Source: JBDGPU01 sp042219525 (GTDB taxonomy: Archaea; Halobacteriota; Halobacteria; Halobacteriales; Haloferacaceae). From it: a stretch of 5,387 nt of DNA. The notes below the pieces were generated by a model, which saw only the letters and a program-made list of their open reading frames with translations, did not search any database and was not told the origin of the DNA. The stretch lies in the NCBI GenBank assembly GCA_042219525.1, contig JBDGPU010000147.1, forward strand, positions 1 through 5,387, given 5' to 3'. A program made the translations under genes and the position numbers. Shown in pieces: positions 1 to 5,077 of the stretch; position 1 is the first letter of the stretch, and each line of letters opens with the position of its first letter.

Positions 1-6
1 CGGGTG

Positions 7-383
7 GGACTGAAAGGGGCAGCCGCTGAGCGGGACGCCCTGCGACGCTAGCACCACAACCCGGCGAGCGAACGCAGTGAGCGAGCCGGGTGAGGAGCGC
101 AGCGAGCAGCGCGACCGGTCAGCGGCTGGGGCTTTCGAAGCATGCTGAGTGGTTTCAGTAGGCAATCACCTGCCCATCCGGATCCAAATCGCTCAGCGGC
201 TGGTGCTTTCTGGGCATGCTGAATGGAGTCGCCTGCGACGAGGCCCAATCAATCAACACGATGGCAACCGTCTCACGGCTGAAGCTTTCCGGGCATGCTG
301 AATGGAGTCGCCTGCGACGATGTGCGAACAACCGAAGAACTGGGATCGATTAATTACTCGAGCTTTCGAGAGATTCTGAGCAC
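7..383 (+). repeat. Composite intergenic repeat: box, hairpin, phased GCTTTC units
   Basis: This gene-free stretch is built of ordered parts. A GGACTGAAAGGG box (7-18) is followed by a 33-base hairpin (59-91) and then by four related units centred on GCTTTC at 131, 205, 284 and 362, so the steps are 74, 79 and 78 bases. The first three units share a core of the type GGCTGnnGCTTTC followed by GCATGCTGA. The fourth is more degenerate (GCTTTCGA, then AT and CTGAG). Units two and three contain a perfect 30-base direct repeat (212-241 and 291-320, offset 79). The spacers between units do not match each other. A related element lies in opposite orientation at 5078-5301. I infer an interspersed haloarchaeal repeat family; its function is unknown. 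The left boundary may lie outside the window. Confidence 0.7.
59..91. repeat. Long hairpin inside the left composite repeat
   Basis: The arms ACCCGGC (59-65) and GCCGGGT (85-91) are perfectly complementary. The interior holds GCGAAC, GCA and GTGAGC (68-82), which can fold as G-C, C-G, then tandem G.A/A.G mismatches, then A-T and C-G around a three-base loop. The same GCGAAC/GTGAGC design is found at both ends of the tnpB element in this window. No T-run follows, so a terminator role is not indicated. Confidence 0.65.
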
Positions 384-424
384 CCCCACAGCTTCAGCAA
401 CCACCAAACAAAAAGACGGGAGCG

Positions 425-430
425 TTTAAG
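425..430 (+). promoter_or_regulatory. TATA box of the epimerase gene
   Basis: TTTAAG lies behind a purine-rich GACGGGAGCG stretch that could serve as the TFB recognition element. Its centre is about 27 bases before the ATG at 455, the usual distance from an archaeal TATA box to the transcription start. The mRNA is therefore probably leaderless, which agrees with the lack of a Shine-Dalgarno sequence. Confidence 0.6.
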
Positions 431-454
431 CGGGCTCCGCAAAGCCACTCACAC

Positions 455-838
455 ATGAAGTTCGATCACGTCGGCATCGCAACGCGGGACGCGGCCGAAC
501 TCGCGGCGCTGTTCGAGAACCTCCTCGACGCGCCCGTCGCACACGAGGAACAGTTCGACGGACTCCACGTCGTCTTTCTGGAGCTGGAGAACGGGTACTT
601 CGAGCTGCTGGAACCAACTGAGCGCGGCACGATCGACGACTACCTCGAACGGCATGGACCGGGAATTCACCACGTTGCGCTCGAAACCGACGACGTCGCC
701 AGGGCGCTCGATACCGCCAGAGAACTCGACGTGGGACTTATCGACGAGGAACCGCGGCCCGGCGCGTGGGGCCACGACGTTGCGTTCCTCCATCCGGGCG
801 ACACCGGTGGCGTCCTCGTCGAGTTCGTCGAGCACTGA
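455..838 (+). CDS. mce: Methylmalonyl-CoA epimerase (VOC family)
   Basis: This 127-residue protein probably interconverts (R)- and (S)-methylmalonyl-CoA, the step between propionyl-CoA carboxylase and the B12-dependent mutase, in the cytoplasm. It has the two-repeat vicinal-oxygen-chelate layout. The N-terminal MKFDHVGIA supplies metal ligand His5, FELLEP supplies Glu50, GIHHVALETDD supplies His72 or His73, and VLVEFVEH supplies Glu123. These four positions match the divalent-metal site of known epimerases, and the length is normal for the archaeal enzyme. The start is fixed by the TATA box about 27 bases upstream and by the family N-terminus. The gene is probably transcribed alone: the next gene is 59 bases on and has its own TATA box. 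In many haloarchaea this gene sits near mutase subunits; none is visible here. A different VOC isomerase or dioxygenase is possible but less likely given the ELLEP and HHVALE motifs. Confidence 0.9.
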   Translation: MKFDHVGIATRDAAELAALFENLLDAPVAHEEQFDGLHVVFLELENGYFELLEPTERGTIDDYLERHGPGIHHVALETDDVARALDTARELDVGLIDEEPRPGAWGHDVAFLHPGDTGGVLVEFVEH

Positions 839-869
839 CCGCGGCGGAACCGCGAATCGTCACCATCTC

Positions 870-876
870 TTTATAT
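870..876 (+). promoter_or_regulatory. TATA box of the membrane protein gene
   Basis: TTTATAT is centred about 25 bases before the ATG at 898. It lies in the short gap after the epimerase stop codon, so the membrane protein gene can be transcribed on its own as a leaderless mRNA. This supports 898 as the start over the longer open frame that begins inside the epimerase gene. Confidence 0.65.
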
Positions 877-897
877 CAGGCCGAGCGAACGCGTAGT

Positions 898-1557
898 ATG
901 CTCCAGATCGAACTCGTCGACGCCGGGCTCGTGCTCGCGGGCCTGCTGCTCGCGTTCGTCGGCGCCGCCGTATCGGTGTACGCAGTCTCACTCACCGGGT
1001 TCCTCATCGGTGCTGGCGCGGGCTACGTCCTCGCGCCGTCGCTCGTCGGGTTCGTCAGCGCCGAGGGACTGATCGTCACGGTCGGCGCGGTGCTGGTCGG
1101 CGGTGCCGTCGGCGCGTTCCTTTCTTACGCCGGGCTCTCGTTCGCCGTGCTCGGAATCGGCGCCGTCGTCGGGGCGTTCATCGGGCGCTTCGCGGTCGGT
1201 CCGCTCTACGTCGAGGGGACGATCTTCCTCGCGGGCGCGACGCTCGCGGGGATCGCCGTGGGCGCGCTCTTCGGGTTCGTCCTCACGAAGACGACGCTCG
1301 TGTTCTCGACGGCGTTCATCGGGGCCGCCTTCGCGACGCGGTCGTTGACGGTGGCCGACTTCGCCGCCGCGCGGGCAGCGTTCTCGGTCGACCCGCTCTT
1401 ATTCGACCCACTCTCGCCGTTGTTCCTCGTCGTGTTCGTCCTCGGCGCACTCTCACAGCTCGGGCTGTTCAAGTTCGGCTATGTGACGAAACTAGTCGGG
1501 TTGCTGCCCGGGGCGCGTCGCTGGACGGCGAGCAACGATAGCGAAAGTGGGTCGTAA
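898..1557 (+). CDS. Multi-spanning membrane protein, DUF4203/TMEM198-like
   Basis: This is a 219-residue, very hydrophobic protein rich in glycine and alanine. I count about seven possible membrane segments, near residues 9-29, 31-50, 56-75, 78-97, 106-128, 131-147 and 164-184. The segments contain small-residue helix-packing patterns such as GFLIGAGAG, VGGAVGAF and GIGAVVGAFIG. Charged residues are confined to short loops and to a polar C-terminal tail (ARRWTASNDSESGS). The overall look resembles DUF4203/TMEM198-type proteins, whose biochemical role I do not know; no transporter or enzyme motif is visible. There is no cleavable signal peptide, as the first hydrophobic segment reads as a membrane anchor. 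The start follows from the TATA box 25 bases upstream. Its closeness to the epimerase gene does not by itself imply a joint function. Confidence 0.8.
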   Translation: MLQIELVDAGLVLAGLLLAFVGAAVSVYAVSLTGFLIGAGAGYVLAPSLVGFVSAEGLIVTVGAVLVGGAVGAFLSYAGLSFAVLGIGAVVGAFIGRFAVGPLYVEGTIFLAGATLAGIAVGALFGFVLTKTTLVFSTAFIGAAFATRSLTVADFAAARAAFSVDPLLFDPLSPLFLVVFVLGALSQLGLFKFGYVTKLVGLLPGARRWTASNDSESGS

Positions 1558-1570
1558 AACAGCAAGCGAA

Positions 1571-1606
1571 CGTCGGGGCAGTCGTCCGATCGCGACGGTC
1601 CCGACG
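1571..1606 (+). other. Hairpin downstream of the membrane protein gene
   Basis: The arms CGTCGGG (1571-1577) and CCCGACG (1600-1606) pair perfectly. Inside, GTCG (1581-1584) pairs with CGAC (1593-1596) after a symmetric three-by-three internal loop. It begins 13 bases after the stop codon, so it may stabilise or end the transcript. No T-run follows, so calling it a terminator would be a guess. It could also be old flanking DNA next to the insertion element. Confidence 0.4.
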
Positions 1607-1629
1607 CCTCAGCAGAATTCGAGGTGGAG

Positions 1630-1671
1630 CCCCAACCTCAAAAGCGAACGACGTGAGCGAATCGGTTGGGG
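1630..1671. repeat. Left-end hairpin of the tnpB element
   Basis: CCCCAACC (1630-1637) and GGTTGGGG (1664-1671) are perfect inverted arms. Between them lies a nested GCGAAC-GAC-GTGAGC hairpin (1644-1658) with the tandem G.A/A.G mismatch design also seen at the right end. Subterminal hairpins are the structures bound by the Y1 transposase in IS200/IS605 elements, so this is a plausible left-end recognition structure. Confidence 0.6.
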
Positions 1672-1754
1672 AGGAACTCGACACAGTACGACATAACTGG
1701 CATACTTCGACCGACCCCCAAACGCTCAAGTTCCGTCGCAATTCCTCTGAAATT

Positions 1755-3005
1755 ATGGACGTGCGTCGAACTGCCGTCGTGAAAATCGCCGTTTCCGACG
1801 AGCAACGAGACGCACTCCACCGAACCGCCAAACAATACCTTTACTGCGCGAACCGAACCGCCGACTACTGTTGGTCCGACACCTCGTTCACCGAGTGCAA
1901 AACCAACAAACGGCAAGTACGGGACGCGCTTTACTCCGACCTCCGCGAGGATAGAGAGTTGCAGGCACAACTCGTCCAAGCCGCGATTCGTCGCGCCGTC
2001 GAAGCCGTCAAAGGTGTCGTCGAACGGTGGAAAAAGGGACAGCGCGTCTCTCGTCCGACGTTCACCGCCGAGACGATGGACTACGACACCCGGAGCGCAA
2101 CCTTTTACCGCAACAACGTGTCAGTGGCAACCGTTGAGGGCCGGGCCGAACTATCGTTTGTTCTCCCGACAGACAGTCCGACGCCCTACGAACGATACGT
2201 ACTCTCCGATGACTACGAATTCCGCGAGAGTACGCTTCGGTACGACGCGGTGGATGACGAGTTCTACCTTCACATCTCGACTCGGCGGATAGACGGTAAC
2301 GATGCAGAGGTCACGACAGATACCGGGCACCCTGACCAAACGGTCCTCGGTATCGACCTCGGCGTCAACTCTCTCGCCGTCTCCTCTACTGGGACGTTCT
2401 GGCAGGGAGACGACTACGACCACTGGTGCCGCGAGTTCGAAAAGCGACGTGGGGAGATGCAACAGCGCGGAACGCAAGCCGCACACAAAACTTTGCTTCG
2501 ACTCGGGAAGCGCGAGGAAGCGTGGCGCAAACAGTACATCCACACTGTCGCCAACGAACTCGTCTCGGAAGCCGTCGAAAACGATTGCGACGTAATCGCG
2601 TTCGAGGACTTGACCGATATTCGAGAGCGGCTTCCGCAGGCGAAGTGGCACCACGTATGGGCGTTCCGTCGCCTCGTCGAGTACGTTGAGTACAAAGCAC
2701 CTGAGAGGGGTGTCTCCGTGGAGCAAGTCGAGCCGAGCCACACGTCCCAACGCTGTTCTCGGACAGACTGTGGATTCACGCACGAGGACAATCGCCACGG
2801 AGAACACTTTGAGTGCCAGAAGTGCGGCTACGAGGTCAACGCGGATTACAATGCGGCGAAGAACATCGGGCTACAGTATGCCCGAAAGCGAACAGACAGA
2901 CTCCGTTCCTCGCCCAAACCGGGGAGCGGAGACGCAGAAGTAGACCTGCGTATGAATGGTGGGACGTTGAACGGCGAGAGTTACCGGCCTATTGCCAGGG
3001 ACTGA
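1755..3005 (+). CDS. tnpB: TnpB, RNA-guided nuclease of IS200/IS605-group element
   Basis: From the ATG at 1755 this is 416 residues, the normal length for TnpB. The N-terminal part (about 1-120) is the usual basic, helical OrfB region. The split RuvC-like domain is intact: Asp201 in GIDLGVNSLAV, Glu284 in IAFEDLTDI and Asp364 in VNADYNAAKNIG. The zinc ribbon lies between the last two, with Cys334, Cys339, Cys354 and Cys357 (CSRTDC and CQKC). Characterised TnpB proteins cut DNA next to a short motif under guidance of an RNA from the element's right end, and so help the element persist. The open frame extends upstream to a GTG at 1653, but those 34 residues translate the left-end hairpin and match no family N-terminus, so I reject them. 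I see no strong promoter. Because all catalytic residues are present, a nuclease-dead TnpB-derived repressor is unlikely. Confidence 0.95.
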   Translation: MDVRRTAVVKIAVSDEQRDALHRTAKQYLYCANRTADYCWSDTSFTECKTNKRQVRDALYSDLREDRELQAQLVQAAIRRAVEAVKGVVERWKKGQRVSRPTFTAETMDYDTRSATFYRNNVSVATVEGRAELSFVLPTDSPTPYERYVLSDDYEFRESTLRYDAVDDEFYLHISTRRIDGNDAEVTTDTGHPDQTVLGIDLGVNSLAVSSTGTFWQGDDYDHWCREFEKRRGEMQQRGTQAAHKTLLRLGKREEAWRKQYIHTVANELVSEAVENDCDVIAFEDLTDIRERLPQAKWHHVWAFRRLVEYVEYKAPERGVSVEQVEPSHTSQRCSRTDCGFTHEDNRHGEHFECQKCGYEVNADYNAAKNIGLQYARKRTDRLRSSPKPGSGDAEVDLRMNGGTLNGESYRPIARD

Positions 3006-3080
3006 TTGCCGGGAGTCCACATCAAAGCTCTACTCTCAACGAGCGAACCCCTACGGGGTGAGCGAAGTAGGGTAGGGTAG
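2930..3080 (+). ncRNA. Candidate omega RNA (sense-overlapping RNA of tnpB)
   Basis: TnpB elements make a guide RNA that overlaps the 3' end of tnpB and runs through the right end. In Halobacterium, sense-overlapping transcripts from IS1341-type genes have been reported. This stretch can fold well: CCGGC (2984-2988) with GCCGG (3008-3012), or alternatively GGACT (2999-3003) with AGTCC (3014-3018). CTCTAC (3028-3033) can enclose the strong 3043-3063 hairpin by pairing with GTAGGG (3067-3072), with one G-U pair. The guide would start at or just after 3081. The 5' boundary is a guess, and expression cannot be judged from sequence. Confidence 0.5.
3043..3063 (+). repeat. Right-end hairpin of the tnpB element
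   Basis: GCGAACCCC (3043-3051) and GGGGTGAGC (3055-3063) fold around a TAC loop. The stem has nine positions: seven Watson-Crick pairs plus a tandem G.A/A.G mismatch two pairs from the base. It is a longer version of the left-end core. It would be both a DNA recognition hairpin and the 3'-terminal stem of the guide RNA. Confidence 0.65.
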
Positions 3081-3081
3081 T

Positions 3082-3939
3082 TTACTCGTACTCGTAGAAG
3101 CCCTTCCCGGTCTTCTTCCCGAGGTCGCCCGCGTCGACCTTGCGCTTGACGAGGTACGCTGGCTTGTAGCGATCGCCCAGTTCCTCGTGAAGCGTCTGGC
3201 TCGCGTCAAGCACGATATCGAGCCCGATGTGGTCCGCGAGTTCGAGCGGTCCCATCGGCACGTTCGTGCCGAGTTTCATCCCCTTGTCGATGTCCTCCTT
3301 CGTGGCGACGCCTTCGTCGAACGCGCGGACGCCCTCGTTGATCCAGGGCATGAGAATGCGGTTCGTGACGAAGCCCGGCTTGTCGTCGGACTCCCAGGTC
3401 TCCTTGCCAATGTCCTCGGCGAATGCGTGCGCGAAGTCGGCGACGTCGGCCGCGGTGCGCTCCCCGACGACGACCTCGACGCCCGTCATGATCGGGACGG
3501 GGTTCATGAAGTGGAGGCCAATGACCTGGTCCGCGCGGTCCGTCGCGCTCGCGATAGTCGTGATCGAGAGCGTCGAGGTGTTCGTCGCGAGGACGACGTC
3601 CTCGTCGGTCACACGCTCGAGGTCCGCGAAGATGTCCTGCTTGATGTCCATCTTCTCCACGGCGGCCTCGATCACGAGGTCGGCGTCCGCGAGGTCGTCG
3701 AGTTCCGTCGTGCCCGTGATACGATTGCGGATCGTGTTCGGGTCCTCGTCGATCTCGCCCTTGTCCGCGAGGCGGTCGAGGCTCGACTCGATGGTATCGA
3801 AGCCGCTCTCGACGAACTCCTCTTTGATGTCGCGCATCACGACGTCGTACCCGGCCGTCGCGGTCACTTGCGCGATGCCGTTCCCCATCGTGCCGGCGCC
3901 GACGACGCCGACCGTCTCGATGTCGGAGAGGTCTCGCAT
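3082..3939 (-). CDS. hbd: 3-hydroxyacyl-CoA / 3-hydroxybutyryl-CoA dehydrogenase
   Basis: This 285-residue soluble enzyme probably oxidises (S)-3-hydroxyacyl-CoA to 3-ketoacyl-CoA with NAD, in beta-oxidation or butyryl-CoA-type metabolism. The N-terminal Rossmann fold shows VGVVGAGTMGNGIA (GxGxxG, Gly14-Gly16-Gly19). The catalytic residues are spaced exactly as in human HADH (Ser137, His158, Glu170, Asn208): Ser122 in NTSTLS, His143 in GLHFMNP, Glu155 in GVEVV and Asn193 in GFVTNRIL. The C-terminal helical domain ends in GKKTGKGFYEYE, the normal end of the family, so the gene is complete although the tnpB element abuts its stop codon. I chose the ATG at 3939 because family members begin shortly before the glycine motif. 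An ATG at 3972 would add 11 residues; it has a GAGG seven bases upstream and cannot be excluded. Short- versus long-chain preference cannot be told from sequence. Confidence 0.93.
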   Translation of the reverse strand: MRDLSDIETVGVVGAGTMGNGIAQVTATAGYDVVMRDIKEEFVESGFDTIESSLDRLADKGEIDEDPNTIRNRITGTTELDDLADADLVIEAAVEKMDIKQDIFADLERVTDEDVVLATNTSTLSITTIASATDRADQVIGLHFMNPVPIMTGVEVVVGERTAADVADFAHAFAEDIGKETWESDDKPGFVTNRILMPWINEGVRAFDEGVATKEDIDKGMKLGTNVPMGPLELADHIGLDIVLDASQTLHEELGDRYKPAYLVKRKVDAGDLGKKTGKGFYEYE

Positions 3940-4016
3940 AGCTGGTGCTGTTCCGGGGTTCACCGTAAGCATGGCGAATCCTCGCCCGGGAAACTCCCCG
4001 ACAAACGGCTCGTTCT

Positions 4017-4057
4017 GATCCTGGATCGATCGGTCGGTTAGTCTGCCGCAGCTGCGG
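4017..4057. promoter_or_regulatory. Cluster of palindromes upstream of the dehydrogenase gene
   Basis: Three dyads lie close together in the divergent intergenic region: GATCC-T-GGATC (4017-4027), the overlapping GATCGATC (4024-4031), and the perfect 12-base CCGCAGCTGCGG (4046-4057). They lie between the dehydrogenase start and the distal TATA-like sites, where a dimeric regulator could act. No regulator is encoded in the window, and I do not recognise the sites as a named operator. Confidence 0.35.
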
Positions 4058-4118
4058 TCCGGGTCCAAATGGAGCCGACCGCCGACCGCAGACACCCACA
4101 ATCATGTATATCGGCTCA

Positions 4119-4124
4119 CATAAA
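4119..4124 (-). promoter_or_regulatory. Possible leftward TATA box for the dehydrogenase gene
   Basis: Read leftwards this is TTTATG preceded by CC. It would start transcription near 4095, leaving a leader of roughly 120-155 bases that includes the palindrome cluster at 4017-4057. A second leftward TATA-like site, CGATATAC (4113 to 4106), is nearby. A weaker GCTTACGG just before 3939 could instead give a leaderless mRNA. The choice is open. Confidence 0.3.
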
Positions 4125-4126
4125 GG

Positions 4127-4132
4127 TTAAAA
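4127..4132 (+). promoter_or_regulatory. TATA box of the helix-hairpin-helix protein gene
   Basis: TTAAAA predicts a transcription start near 4155, leaving a short leader of about 15 bases that still includes the GGTGA ribosome binding site. An inverted repeat GTCC-ATGTGC-GGAC (4142-4155) lies between the box and the predicted start and could be an operator. The box is almost back to back with the leftward TATA-like site at 4119-4124, so the two promoters may compete. Confidence 0.5.
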
Positions 4133-4159
4133 GGCTCCTTAGTCCATGTGCGGACATCT

Positions 4160-4164
4160 GGTGA
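4160..4164 (+). promoter_or_regulatory. Shine-Dalgarno site deciding the GTG start at 4171
   Basis: GGTGA matches the centre of the archaeal GGAGGTGATC ribosome-binding consensus and ends six bases before the GTG at 4171. It is the clearest Shine-Dalgarno site in the window and supports the non-ATG start. Confidence 0.55.
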
Positions 4165-4170
4165 CCACTT

Positions 4171-4905
4171 GTGACTGACGCCTCGACGGCGAACGATCTA
4201 GAGCCGACCGACCTGAAGTGGATCGGGCCGGCGACCGCCGAGGCGTTTGCGGACGCCAAGTTCTCCGCGGACGACGTCGCGGACAAAACCGTTTCCTATC
4301 AGATGCTCGTCGACGCCGGCGTCAATCCCGGAGTTGCGGCAAAGATCCGCCGGGAGCACTCGCTCTCCTGGTCGTTCGAGGCCGGCGACGGGCTGAGCGA
4401 GCGCTCCGCGCAGGTTCGCGGGCTCGGCAGCGACGAAGCAGCCTGGGTCGAGGCCTCCTCGTCCGGCGACTGGGAGGCGGCGGCCGAGGCGGACGACTCG
4501 GCCGCGGACGAGGAAGCGGCCTGGGTCGCTGCCTCCGGTGAGGAATCGGTGGATGACCCTACTAAATCGCCGACCGGGTCTGCCGAACCAACGACGCCCA
4601 CGACGGACGACGCAGCATACTTCTCGGACACGGCTGGATCCGGAGACTCGGAAGCGAACGCGGAGGCTGACGGCAGTGGCAACCCGGCCGCAGCGGAAGC
4701 AGCCTGGCGTGAACGCTCGGAACCAACGCCAGTGACCGACCTGGGCCCCGTCGACGGGGAGGCCAAGGCGCTACTCGCTGACGCCGGAATCACCTCCGTT
4801 CGCAGTCTGGCGACGGCCGCCCCCGAACACGTCGCCGACGTGCTCGACATCGACCAGGAGCGAGTGACGACGTGGCACGTCGCGGCTCGCGACGAGCAAG
4901 AATAG
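4171..4905 (+). CDS. Helix-hairpin-helix-like protein with acidic EAAW-repeat linker
   Basis: This 244-residue, strongly acidic soluble protein has three parts. The N-terminal domain (about 12-70) contains DLKWIGPATAEAFADAKFSADD and AGVNPGVAAKIRREHSLSWSF, which has the look of the helix-hairpin-helix or SAM-like domain of haloarchaeal uncharacterised proteins. The centre (about 80-185) is low-complexity and rich in Ala, Glu, Asp, Ser and Thr. It carries EAAW three times (89-92, 115-118, 176-179), followed by VEAS, VAAS and RERS. The C-terminal domain (about 187-240) reads DLGPVDGEAKALLADAGITSVRSLATA, a second helix-hairpin-helix-like pattern of the kind that often binds DNA without sequence specificity. 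No catalytic motif is seen. The GTG start is supported by a GGTGA site and a TATA box. I infer a DNA-associated scaffold or adaptor; the actual role is unknown. Confidence 0.85.
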   Translation: MTDASTANDLEPTDLKWIGPATAEAFADAKFSADDVADKTVSYQMLVDAGVNPGVAAKIRREHSLSWSFEAGDGLSERSAQVRGLGSDEAAWVEASSSGDWEAAAEADDSAADEEAAWVAASGEESVDDPTKSPTGSAEPTTPTTDDAAYFSDTAGSGDSEANAEADGSGNPAAAEAAWRERSEPTPVTDLGPVDGEAKALLADAGITSVRSLATAAPEHVADVLDIDQERVTTWHVAARDEQE

Positions 4906-4913
4906 GTTTCGGA

Positions 4914-4920
4914 TGTTTTT
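4914..4920 (+). terminator. Possible T-run terminator after the helix-hairpin-helix gene
   Basis: TGTTTTT lies about ten bases after the stop codon. Archaeal termination commonly uses a short T-run without a stable hairpin. This is the only T-run of five just downstream of a gene in the window. Confidence 0.4.
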
Positions 4921-5077
4921 GCTGTGATTTCGAATGTGACCGACAGCGGAGGCTCCGTTAAGTAATTCGCGTACATTGGGTTGGTAGAACAGAGGTTGCT
5001 GAACTGGGCTTTAAGATCCAGATCGACCGAAGCTGCTGGCTATGCACGTGTCGTGGCAGGCATACGGTCTTGCTTTC
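4921..5077. other. Intergenic stretch without a recognised gene
   Basis: This stretch has no RNA gene or convincing reading frame. It contains a perfect palindrome CGGAG-G-CTCCG (4947-4957), a TTAAGTAA element (4958-4965) and TTTAAG (5010-5015). The last of these lies about 30 bases before an ATG at 5042 that opens a 27-codon frame running into the repeat that follows. I do not annotate that frame as a gene. Confidence 0.4.

Larger units (their letters stand above)
1630..3080 (+). mobile_element. IS200/IS605-group element, tnpB-only (IS1341-like)
   Basis: The element has one gene, tnpB, and hairpins near both ends (1630-1671 and 3043-3063). There is no tnpA (Y1 transposase), so movement would need one supplied from elsewhere. 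The visible base composition of tnpB is less GC-rich than its neighbours, which suits a mobile gene. The edges are estimated from the outermost hairpins and from the GTAGGGTAGGGTAG run (3067-3080) just before the neighbouring dehydrogenase stop codon. Elements of this group do not make target duplications, so exact ends cannot be read from the flanks. The true left end could be up to a few tens of bases outside 1630. Confidence 0.8.

Noticed and set aside
119..383. CRISPR array from the regularly spaced left units
   Set aside because: Only four units are present; they are degenerate over most of their length and spaced 74-79 bases apart, and no cas gene is nearby.
449..835. Leftward frame opposite the epimerase
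   Set aside because: It is the antisense shadow of a clearly recognised gene, with no promoter or family resemblance.
766..897. Start of the membrane protein inside the epimerase gene
   Set aside because: The extra residues are an out-of-frame reading of epimerase codons, and a TATA box is correctly placed for the ATG at 898.
1653..1754. N-terminal extension of TnpB from a GTG
   Set aside because: The extension translates the left-end hairpin and has no TnpB character; the family N-terminus begins at the ATG at 1755.
1755..3005. Nuclease-dead TnpB-derived repressor (TldR-like)
   Set aside because: All three RuvC acidic residues and the four zinc-ribbon cysteines are present.
3055..3080. 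G-quadruplex or telomere-like repeat at the element's right end
   Set aside because: Only three nearby G-tracts are present (one GGGG and two GGG), and the GGGG is already used in a strong hairpin.
3187..4041. Long open frame on the plus strand opposite the dehydrogenase
   Set aside because: It is a mirror of the GC-rich dehydrogenase codons, with Arg/Val/Asp-rich composition and no recognisable motif, while the minus-strand gene is unambiguous.
3940..4101. N-terminal extension of the dehydrogenase to a TTG at 4101
   Set aside because: It would add 54 residues unlike the family, before a normal start, and would cover the palindromes and promoter region.
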